Assembly (NCBI RefSeq): GCF_000238295.3
Contig: NZ_AHCD03000042.1
Coordinates: 1-8,428 of the forward strand
Origin: Pseudoalteromonas rubra
GTDB taxonomy: Bacteria > Pseudomonadota > Gammaproteobacteria > Enterobacterales > Alteromonadaceae
DNA: 8,428 bases
Reading direction: 5' to 3'
Under the pieces are notes generated by a model. It worked only from the letters and a program-made list of their open reading frames with translations, was not told where the DNA came from and ran no database searches. Made by a program: the position numbers and the translations under genes. Numbering within the stretch: the first letter of the stretch is position 1; each line of letters begins with the position of its first letter. Below are positions 1 through 5,660 of this stretch, piece by piece.

Positions 1-150
1 TGCTGGACCTATGACACGGCCTTGTTCAGCGAAGCACACATTGACACCCTTAATCGACACCTTGGCACCTTACTGACGACGCTGACACACAGCGACAGTG
101 CGAGCCTGCTCGCTCAGGCACCGGGCACTCTGACCTTGCTTTCTGATACA
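1..150 (+). other. C-terminal end of a condensation domain (C1)
   Basis: The encoded CWTYDTALFSEAHIDTLNRH and the following LLTTL segment match the last strand and helix of C2 (from 3272) and C3 (from 6918) almost exactly. A condensation domain therefore precedes A1, and the gene extends upstream of the window by at least most of a C domain. Confidence 0.8.
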
Positions 151-1287
151 GAGCAGCAGGCCTTGCTGGTATCACCAAATCAGAGCGAACAAAATTATGA
201 TGCCACACTGAGCATTCATCAGGCCTTTGAGCAACAAGCTGCGGCAGCGCCTGAAGCAACCGCGCTGGTGTTCCAGAACCAATCCATCAGTTACGCCGAG
301 CTAAACCAGCGGGCCAATCAGCTGGCCCATTACCTGCTGAGTGAGCAGCACATCACACCAGGGACCCTGATTGGGGTATGCAGCAGCCGCTCGGTAGAGA
401 TGGTGGTGAGCATACTGGCGATACTCAAAGCCGGTGGCGCGTATGTGCCACTGGACCCGAATTACCCGGCCAGTCGCCTGAGTTATATGGCAGTCGATGC
501 TGGCCTGAAGCAAGTGATTGGGTTTGGCAGTGGTCTGGCTGTGACTCAGAGCCTGATGAGCGAACAGGCAGGCACCGCCATAGATATTGCGGGCCTTGAG
601 TTGGATGATTATCCGCTGCACAACCCCGCTCTGGATGAGGTTAGCAGTGACAGTCTGGCTTATGTGATTTATACCTCAGGCTCAACGGGTCAGCCCAAAG
701 GCGTGCTGACCCCACATCGTGCGGTACAGCGTCTTATTAGCACGCCGCATTTTATGACGCTGGACAGCGACACGGTATTCCTGCACAGCGCCAACATTGC
801 CTTTGATGCGGCAACCATAGAGCTGTGGGGACCTTTACTCAATGGCGGACGTTGTGTGCTGTATCCGCAGGACCAGCTGGACATTCATGCACTTAATACA
901 CTGATTGATAGTCAGGCCATTAACAGCATGTGGCTGACGGCCGGTCTGTTCAGTGAGTGGAGCCATCACTGTGACGGTCGTACTTCTCTGCGTTATGTAC
1001 TGGCTGGCGGCGACATAGTCCACGGCGCTGATGTGATGCGGGTGCAGCAGGCATTACCGCAGGCACAAGTCATCAACGGCTATGGCCCGACGGAAAACAC
1101 CACCTTCAGCTGTTGTTACGCGATACCGACATTACATGAAAGTCAGGATATTGCCATTGGTACGCCGCTGAATGGCGATCAGGCCCTGGTGCTGAGTGAT
1201 GACCTGAGCCTGGTACCGTATGGCAGTGTGGGTGAATTGTGTGTAGGTGGCGACGGTCTTGGCACAGGGTTATCTGAATCAACCTGA
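1..1287 (+). CDS. NRPS fragment 1: end of C domain plus N-terminal three quarters of A1 (partial at 5' end)
   Basis: The frame is open from base 1, so the true start is upstream; the TTG at 22 is internal to a C domain and is not a start. It encodes the last part of a condensation domain (CWTYDTALFSE..., then an LLTTL helix). An adenylation domain follows, with motifs A1 (SYAELNQRANQL), A2 (LKAGGAYVPLDP, about 427-462), A3 P-loop (YTSGSTGQPKG, 670-702), A4 (FDAATIELW, from 802), A5 (NGYGPTENTT, about 1075-1104) and the start of A6 (GELCVGGDGL). A domains activate an amino acid as its AMP ester and load it on the adjacent PCP. After 1260 the frame runs into nonsense (GTGLSEST) and TGA, while the homologous sequence continues in frame 2. 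Motifs A7-A10 are therefore separated from the rest. A truncated A domain without A7-A10 should be inactive. Confidence 0.85.
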   Translation, partial: CWTYDTALFSEAHIDTLNRHLGTLLTTLTHSDSASLLAQAPGTLTLLSDTEQQALLVSPNQSEQNYDATLSIHQAFEQQAAAAPEATALVFQNQSISYAELNQRANQLAHYLLSEQHITPGTLIGVCSSRSVEMVVSILAILKAGGAYVPLDPNYPASRLSYMAVDAGLKQVIGFGSGLAVTQSLMSEQAGTAIDIAGLELDDYPLHNPALDEVSSDSLAYVIYTSGSTGQPKGVLTPHRAVQRLISTPHFMTLDSDTVFLHSANIAFDAATIELWGPLLNGGRCVLYPQDQLDIHALNTLIDSQAINSMWLTAGLFSEWSHHCDGRTSLRYVLAGGDIVHGADVMRVQQALPQAQVINGYGPTENTTFSCCYAIPTLHESQDIAIGTPLNGDQALVLSDDLSLVPYGSVGELCVGGDGLGTGLSEST

Positions 1288-1730
1288 GCTGACGGCCGAG
1301 CGCTTTATTGACAATCCATTTTATGACCCCGAGGTGGCAGGCAGCTCGAAACGCTTGTATCGCACCGGCGATTTAGTGCGCTACCTAACTGATGGCAACC
1401 TGGCCTTCGTGGGTCGTGCCGACGACCAAATTAAAATTCGCGGCTTCCGGGTTGAACTGGGCGAGATAGCTCAGCAGCTGAGCCGCCAGACACAAGTAGA
1501 CAGTGCACTGGTGCTGGCCAAAAACGGCCCGGCAGGCACCTATTTAGTGGCGTACATCCAGCCAGTTGAGGCCATCGCAGAGCAAGCACAGCCAGAGTTT
1601 ATGACTCAGATGCTGGCCACGCTGGCACAAACCTTACCGGATTACATGGTGCCAAAGCTGGGTGTGGTGATTGACGACTGGCCACTGACGGCCAACGGCA
1701 AAGTAAACAAAAAAGTACTGCCCGAAGCGG
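211..1730 (+). other. Adenylation domain A1, predicted Val-type, broken by frameshift
   Basis: All ten A-domain core motifs can be found if the frame change at 1261 is allowed. Aligned by eye to GrsA numbering, the pocket residues are D235, A236 and I239 (FDAATIELW, Asp codon 805-807), W278 (SMWLTAG), L299 and G301 (VLAGGD), G322, T330 and F331 (NGYGPTENTTF), and K517 (NGKVNKK). This is two conservative changes from the published valine code DAFWIGGTFK. Valine is the best guess; isoleucine or another branched aliphatic residue is possible. Confidence 0.75.
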
Positions 1731-3745
1731 ATACCTCGGCGCTCCATGGTACCTATGTGGCGCCCGCAAATGAGGTTGAACAGGCATTATGCCAGATCTG
1801 GGCGCAATTACTGGATTTAGAGGCCGGTCGTATCAGTACCACGGATAACTTTTTTGACCTCGGAGGGCACTCTTTACTTTCGGTAAGACTGGCCGCTGAG
1901 CTGCGAGCGCAGCTGGCCGTCGAGTTACCCATCAAAGCGCTGTTTAATGCTGCGACGATTGCAGATCAGGCCCGGGAAGTGGCAGCGCATCACGGTGAAA
2001 AGGTTCGTGAACAGATCACTGCACTGCCCAGAGCACTGCAGACTGACCCGCAGCTTGGTGAGCATAGTGCATTGCCACTGTCTTTTGCCCAGCAGCGCCT
2101 GTGGTTTATTGATCAGCTCCATAAGGGCTCGGCGCAGTATAATATGCCGGCTGCCTTTGATGTCAGCGGTACGCTGGATCTGACAGTGGTGGAAGCAGTG
2201 TTACAAACCATCATTGACCGCCACGAAGTGCTTAAAACCGTTTATCGTGATGGCGAGCAGGGCGCGGAGCAGCTGATCCGTCGGGACGCCCGCTTTACCC
2301 TCAGTTATGACGATGTGCGGATGTGCAACGAAGCGCAGCAGCAACAGGCCATCGCCACAGCCATGACGCAACAGCTTAATCAGCCGTTTGATCTGACCAG
2401 CGATGTGATGATCCGCGCCGGATATATTCAGATTGCAGACAACGAAGGGGTGTTGCTGTTCAACATGCACCACATTGCTTCCGATGGTTGGTCTATGCAG
2501 GTCTTGATTAAAGAGTTTGTCCAGCTGTATCAGGCATACAGTCAGAAGCAAAGTAATCCACTGGCCCCTTTGGCTATTCAGTACGCGGATTATGCGCAGT
2601 GGCAACGGGATTACCTCAGTGATGCGGTGCTTGAACAGCAGCTTGAGTACTGGCAGCTGCAACTGGCAGATGTGCCGCCGGTACACAGTTTACCGCTGGA
2701 CTATCCGCGTCCGGACATTAAACAACATCAGGGTGCCCAGGTTAAAAGCACGTTGAGCAAAGAGGTCGCACAGGGGCTGGCTGCGCTGGCGAAGGCCGAG
2801 GGGCTGACGCCGTTTATGCTCCTTCATGGCGCTTTGTCTTTGCTGTTATCGCGCCACAGTAATGCCCGGGATATCGTCATTGGTACGCCGGTGGCCAACC
2901 GCATGCAGGCCGAGCTGGAGCCGTTAATTGGCTTTTTCGTCAATACCTTAGTTTTGAATGTTAATACCGCTCAGGCAACCCTGGCGGAGTATCTGGCACA
3001 CGTTAAAGCCGTCCATCTGGGTGCGCAGTCAAACCAGGATGTGCCGTTCGAGCAGCTAGTTGAGCAGCTGAATGTACCGCGCAGTACGGCGCACACACCG
3101 CTGTTTCAGGTGATGCTGACGACCCGCACCGATTATGGTCTGACCGGAGAAGTCGAAGATAGTGCCTGGTCGCTGGGTGGGGCACAGCTGAGTCCTCGCA
3201 GCGATGGCTCGGTCGTGGCCAAATTTGACCTGGATGTAAATATGGCGTTGAGTGAGACCGGGGTTGAACTATGCTGGACCTATGACACGGCCTTGTTCAG
3301 CGAAGCACACATTGACACCCTTAATCGACACCTTGGCACCTTACTGACGACGCTGACACACAGCGACAGTGCGAGCCTGCTCGCTCAGGCACCGGGCACT
3401 CTGACCTTGCTCTCTGATACAGAGCAGCAGGCCTTGCTGGTATCACCAAATCAGAGCGAACAAAATTATGATGCCACACTGAGCATTCATCAGGCCTTTG
3501 AGCAACAAGCTGCGGCAGCGCCTGAAGCAACCGCGCTGGTGTTCCAGAACCAATCCATCAGTTACGCCGAGCTAAACCAGCGGGCCAATCAGCTGGCTCA
3601 TTACCTGCTGAGTGAGCAACACATCACGCCAGACAGCCTGATTGGGGTATGCAGCAGCCGCTCGGTAGAGATGGTGGTGAGCATACTGGCGATACTCAAA
3701 GCCGGTGGCGCGTATGTGCCACTGGACCCATTACCTGCTGAGTGA
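1247..3745 (+). CDS. NRPS fragment 2: end of A1, PCP1, C2 and start of A2
   Basis: The open frame begins at a GTG (1247) overlapping fragment 1. No ribosome binding site stands out, so it is probably a continuation of fragment 1 rather than a real initiation. It encodes A7 (YRTGDL), A8 (GRADDQIKIRGFRVELGEI), A9 (LPDYMVP) and A10 (NGKVNKK, Lys codon 1700-1702) of A1. PCP1 follows with FFDLGGHSL, then a linker and a full condensation domain: SFAQQRLWFIDQL, RHEVLKTVYR, HHIASDGWS at 2468-2494, IGFFVNTLVLN, QDVPFEQLV and HTPLFQVM. It ends with the first motifs of A2 up to VPLDP. It then meets TGA at 3743-3745, because the next sequence is a second, out-of-frame copy of the preceding 130 nt. One module is about 1090 codons, as measured by the 3271-nt spacing of repeats minus the extra G. 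Confidence 0.85.
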   Translation: MATVLAQGYLNQPELTAERFIDNPFYDPEVAGSSKRLYRTGDLVRYLTDGNLAFVGRADDQIKIRGFRVELGEIAQQLSRQTQVDSALVLAKNGPAGTYLVAYIQPVEAIAEQAQPEFMTQMLATLAQTLPDYMVPKLGVVIDDWPLTANGKVNKKVLPEADTSALHGTYVAPANEVEQALCQIWAQLLDLEAGRISTTDNFFDLGGHSLLSVRLAAELRAQLAVELPIKALFNAATIADQAREVAAHHGEKVREQITALPRALQTDPQLGEHSALPLSFAQQRLWFIDQLHKGSAQYNMPAAFDVSGTLDLTVVEAVLQTIIDRHEVLKTVYRDGEQGAEQLIRRDARFTLSYDDVRMCNEAQQQQAIATAMTQQLNQPFDLTSDVMIRAGYIQIADNEGVLLFNMHHIASDGWSMQVLIKEFVQLYQAYSQKQSNPLAPLAIQYADYAQWQRDYLSDAVLEQQLEYWQLQLADVPPVHSLPLDYPRPDIKQHQGAQVKSTLSKEVAQGLAALAKAEGLTPFMLLHGALSLLLSRHSNARDIVIGTPVANRMQAELEPLIGFFVNTLVLNVNTAQATLAEYLAHVKAVHLGAQSNQDVPFEQLVEQLNVPRSTAHTPLFQVMLTTRTDYGLTGEVEDSAWSLGGAQLSPRSDGSVVAKFDLDVNMALSETGVELCWTYDTALFSEAHIDTLNRHLGTLLTTLTHSDSASLLAQAPGTLTLLSDTEQQALLVSPNQSEQNYDATLSIHQAFEQQAAAAPEATALVFQNQSISYAELNQRANQLAHYLLSEQHITPDSLIGVCSSRSVEMVVSILAILKAGGAYVPLDPLPAE
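1756..1985 (+). other. Peptidyl carrier domain PCP1
   Basis: The encoded EVEQALCQIWAQLL helix and the FFDLGGHSLLSVRL motif are typical of a carrier domain. Ser at 1871-1873 is the predicted 4'-phosphopantetheine site. The DNA here is clearly diverged from PCP2, in contrast to the flanking A and C domains, which are nearly identical between modules. Confidence 0.88.
2073..3400 (+). other. Condensation domain C2, LCL type
   Basis: The C1-C7 core motifs are visible in order: SFAQQRLWFIDQL, RHEVLKTVYR, HHIASDGWSM (catalytic second His 2471-2473), YADYAQWQR, IGFFVNTLVLN, QDVPFEQLV and HTPLFQVM. The opening motif and the HHxxxDGWS form resemble LCL domains, which join two L-residues. They do not resemble DCL domains (different opening motif) or dual E/C domains (extended His motif). 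It would join the residue on PCP1 to the residue on PCP2. Confidence 0.85.
3601..3730 (+). repeat. 130-nt imperfect tandem duplication, unit 1
   Basis: The unit runs from TTACCTGCTGAGTGAGCAAC to GTGCCACTGGACCC and is followed at once by unit 2. It covers the stretch between A-domain motifs A1 and A2. Its length, one base more than 43 codons, shifts the frame. Confidence 0.92.
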
Positions 3746-5447
3746 GCAACAGATCACACCTGAAGCCCTGATAGGGGTATGCAGCAGCCGTTCGGTGGAG
3801 ATGATGGTGAGCATGCTGGCGATACTCAAAGCCGGTGGCGCGTATGTGCCACTGGACCCGAATTACCCGGCCAGCCGCCTGAGTTATATGGCGGTTGATG
3901 CAGGTCTGAAGCAAGTGATTGGGTATGGCAGTGGTCTGGCCGTGGCCCAGAGCCTGATGAGCGAACAGGCAGGCACCGCCATAGATATTGCGGCCCTTGA
4001 ATTGGATGATTATCCGCTGCACAACCCCGCTCTGGATGAGGTTAGCAGTGACAGTCTGGCTTATGTGATTTATACCTCAGGCTCAACGGGTCAGCCCAAA
4101 GGCGTGCTGACCCCACATCGTGCGGTACAGCGTCTTATTAGCACGCCGCATTTTATGACGCTGGACAGCGACACGGTATTCCTGCACAGCGCCAACATTG
4201 CCTTTGATGCGGCAACCATAGAGCTGTGGGGACCTTTACTCAATGGCGGACGTTGTGTGCTGTATCCGCAGGACCAGCTGGACATTCATGCACTCAATAC
4301 ACTGATTGATAGTCAGGCCATTAACAGCATGTGGCTGACGGCCGGTCTGTTCAGTGAGTGGAGCCACCACTGTGACGGTCGCACTTCTCTGCGTTATGTG
4401 CTGGCTGGCGGCGATATAGTCCACGGCGCCGATGTGATGCGGGTGCAGCAGGCATTACCGCAGGCACAAGTTATTAACGGCTATGGTCCGACGGAAAACA
4501 CCACCTTCAGCTGTTGTTACGCGATACCGACATTACATGAAAGTCAGGATATTGCCATTGGTACGCCGCTGAATGGCGATCAGGCCCTGGTGCTGAGTGA
4601 TGACCTGAGCCTGGTACCGTATGGCAGTGTGGGTGAATTGTGTGTAGGTGGCGACGGTCTTGCACTGGGTTATCTGAATCAACCTGAGCTGACGGCCGAG
4701 CGCTTTATTGACAATCCATTTTATGACTCTGAGGTGGCAGGCAGCTCGAAACGCTTGTATCGCACCGGCGATTTAGTGCGCTACCTGGCCGATGGCAACC
4801 TGGCCTTCGTGGGCCGTGCCGACGACCAAATCAAAATTCGCGGTTTCCGGGTTGAGCTGGGCGAGATAGCTCAGCAGTTAAGCCGCCAGACACAAGTAGA
4901 CAGTGCACTGGTGCTGGCCAAAAACGGCCCGGCAGGCACCTATTTAGTGGCGTACGTCCAGCCAGTTGAGACCATCGCAGAGCAAGCACAGCCAGAGTTT
5001 ATGACTCAGACGCTGGCTACGCTGGCACAAACTTTACCGGATTACATGGTGCCTAAGCTGGGTGTGGTGATTGACGACTGGCCACTGACGGCCAACGGTA
5101 AAGTGAACAAAAAAGCCCTGCCCGAAGCTGATAGCAGCGCGCTTCAGGATACCTATGTGGCACCTGAAAATGACATTGAGCAGACCTTGTGTGAGATCTG
5201 GTCTCAGCTGTTGGGCATAGCGCATCAGGACATCAGCACGCAAAGCCACTTCTTCAACCTGGGCGGCCATTCGCTGCTGGTCGTGAAACTGGCAACTCAG
5301 GTGCGTGAAACCTTCAACATTGAGTTCAGTATTCAGGAGCTCTACGACGCAACCAGGATCTGCGATCAGGCGGTCCACATTGAATATTTGCAGCTTAAGT
5401 CTAATCGCGACACGCAAACAGAAGCGTGTGAAGAGCTGGAATGGTAA
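3705..5447 (+). CDS. NRPS fragment 3: A2 (nearly complete), PCP2 and acidic C-terminus
   Basis: The GTG at 3705 and the next eight codons are out-of-frame reading of the duplication. Genuine NRPS homology starts near 3729 (HYLLSEQ). From there A2 runs through A2 (LKAGGAYVPLDP), A3 P-loop (4071-4103), A4, A5, A6 (GELCVGGDGLALGYL, intact here), A7, A8, A9 and A10 (Lys codon 5100-5102). PCP2 has FFNLGGHSLL with its phosphopantetheine Ser at 5271-5273. The protein ends after a short tail (TQTEACEELEW), with no thioesterase. The fragment lacks the A1 motif in its own frame; that motif lies in frame 2 upstream. The gene end is well supported by the TAA, the acidic tail and the docking domain that opens the next gene. 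Confidence 0.85.
   Translation: MARMCHWTHYLLSEQQITPEALIGVCSSRSVEMMVSMLAILKAGGAYVPLDPNYPASRLSYMAVDAGLKQVIGYGSGLAVAQSLMSEQAGTAIDIAALELDDYPLHNPALDEVSSDSLAYVIYTSGSTGQPKGVLTPHRAVQRLISTPHFMTLDSDTVFLHSANIAFDAATIELWGPLLNGGRCVLYPQDQLDIHALNTLIDSQAINSMWLTAGLFSEWSHHCDGRTSLRYVLAGGDIVHGADVMRVQQALPQAQVINGYGPTENTTFSCCYAIPTLHESQDIAIGTPLNGDQALVLSDDLSLVPYGSVGELCVGGDGLALGYLNQPELTAERFIDNPFYDSEVAGSSKRLYRTGDLVRYLADGNLAFVGRADDQIKIRGFRVELGEIAQQLSRQTQVDSALVLAKNGPAGTYLVAYVQPVETIAEQAQPEFMTQTLATLAQTLPDYMVPKLGVVIDDWPLTANGKVNKKALPEADSSALQDTYVAPENDIEQTLCEIWSQLLGIAHQDISTQSHFFNLGGHSLLVVKLATQVRETFNIEFSIQELYDATRICDQAVHIEYLQLKSNRDTQTEACEELEW
3731..3860 (+). repeat. 130-nt imperfect tandem duplication, unit 2
   Basis: It differs from unit 1 at roughly a dozen positions, several of them silent (for example CGC/CGT Arg and GTA/GTG Val). 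It therefore looks like sequence from a different A-domain copy rather than a fresh duplicate of unit 1. It continues smoothly into the rest of A2. Confidence 0.92.
5155..5385 (+). other. Peptidyl carrier domain PCP2, last domain of its protein
   Basis: It encodes DIEQTLCEIWSQLL and FFNLGGHSLLVVKL, with the modification Ser at 5271-5273. It is followed only by a short tail, so the chain on this PCP must be passed to a C domain on another polypeptide. Confidence 0.88.
5394..5447 (+). other. Acidic C-terminal tail, candidate docking peptide
   Basis: The last 17 residues end in TEACEELEW and TAA. Acidic short linear peptides at the end of upstream NRPS or PKS proteins are known partners of TubC-type docking domains, and such a domain begins the next gene. 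The pairing is an inference from position and composition. Confidence 0.55.
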
Positions 5448-5492
5448 CCACGGCGTCCGACATTTAATCGACAGAATTTTAAGAAGAAAACA
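5448..5492 (+). other. 45-nt intergenic gap between the two NRPS genes
   Basis: This short AT-rich gap has no terminator hairpin or obvious promoter that I can see. The two genes are most likely co-transcribed. The gap is a multiple of three and both genes use the same frame, so only the TAA at 5445-5447 separates them in frame. Confidence 0.7.
5480..5486 (+). promoter_or_regulatory. Ribosome binding site of the second NRPS gene
   Basis: TAAGAAG differs by one base from TAAGGAG and lies six bases before the ATG at 5493. It supports that start, as does the docking domain beginning at residue 1. Confidence 0.6.
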
Positions 5493-5660
5493 ATGAATAC
5501 AATTAAAAAGTTAATCATAGAACTAGAAAAACAGGGCGTCAGTTTTTATCTCGACAATGGCAAGCTCAAGTCAAAAGCCAGACAAGGTGCAATCACACCT
5601 CAGATAGCCGCTCAGGTAAAACAAAATAAGGCGGCATTGATTGAATTTTTAGCCTCAGAG
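5493..5660 (+). other. TubC-type N-terminal docking domain
   Basis: The encoded first 54 or so residues show two short helices around a beta hairpin (GVSFYLDNGKLKSKA), then a helix beginning ITPQI and a Lys/Gln-rich helix ending in ALIEFL. This is the pattern of the TubC_N family, which binds the C-terminus of the preceding synthetase. The stretch is basic and AT-rich, and its codon use differs from that of the C and A domains that follow. Confidence 0.82.

Larger units (their letters stand above)
1..1713 (+). repeat. Direct repeat, A1 copy (C-end plus A domain)
   Basis: It matches 3272 onward at offset 3271, then at 3401 past the duplication, and at 3400 after the extra G at 1261/1262. Near-identity fades just after the A10 motif and does not continue into PCP1. 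Confidence 0.92.
2078..4912 (+). repeat. Long direct repeat, copy 1 (C2-A2 unit)
   Basis: It matches 5724-8428 at offset 3646 up to about 3727, then at offset 3516 after the 130-nt duplication. Identity is very high, with scattered and mostly silent differences. The left edge coincides with the start of the C domain; the right edge shown is only where the window cuts the partner copy. Confidence 0.93.
3272..5113 (+). repeat. Direct repeat, A2 copy (C-end plus A domain)
   Basis: Partner of 1-1713, and also of 6918-8428. It differs by carrying the 130-nt duplication. The first part, to about 3600, is almost identical to copy 1. Confidence 0.92.
3482..5130 (+). other. Adenylation domain A2, predicted Val-type, carrying a 130-nt internal duplication
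   Basis: The A1 motif lies in frame 2 (about 3560-3600), and the A2 motif VPLDP is encoded twice, ending near 3730 and again near 3860. The A3-A10 motifs are in frame 3. The specificity pocket residues are the same as in A1, including the A10 Lys at 5100-5102. If one duplication unit is removed the domain is a normal full-length A domain; as written it carries a frame break between motifs A1 and A3. Confidence 0.78.
1..5447 (+). other. Composite NRPS gene, 5'-partial, frame-disrupted (C-tail, A1, PCP1, C2, A2, PCP2)
   Basis: Read as one unit, this is the 3' part of a multimodular NRPS gene. Homology runs without a gap across three reading frames: frame 1 to about 1260, frame 2 from about 1262 to 3728, and frame 3 from about 3729 to the TAA at 5445-5447. 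Removing one G at 1261/1262 and one unit of the 130-nt duplication would give a single ORF with the order C(end)-A1-PCP1-C2-A2-PCP2. No epimerase, thioesterase or reductase domain is present, so the chain must be handed to another protein, most simply the gene starting at 5493. Whether the gene is really broken or only looks so because of assembly or sequencing error in repeats cannot be settled here. The order of domains is certain; the integrity of the gene is not. Confidence 0.88.

Noticed and set aside
690..884. A 64-residue antisense ORF that occurs unchanged three times (also 4091-4285 and 7607-7801)
   Set aside because: It is the complement of the A3-A4 motif region. Its conservation follows from the near-identical A domains on the plus strand, and there is no sign of its own start signals.
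1247..1287. Programmed frameshift linking fragments 1 and 2
   Set aside because: There is no slippery heptamer or evident stimulatory structure, and the other two copies of the same motif are in frame without it.
2201..2686. A 161-codon antisense ORF in C2, with a twin at 5847-6332
   Set aside because: Both lie opposite condensation-domain coding sequence, resemble no family I know, and are repeated only because the C domains are.
3705..3728. GTG at 3705 as a true start of a separate NRPS protein
   Set aside because: The first codons read A-domain sequence out of frame, no ribosome binding site is seen, and a protein starting there would lack motif A1 of its A domain.
3600..3860. Insertion sequence or intein at the A2 break
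   Set aside because: The extra sequence is only 130 nt of A-domain sequence. There are no inverted repeats, transposase or splicing motifs.
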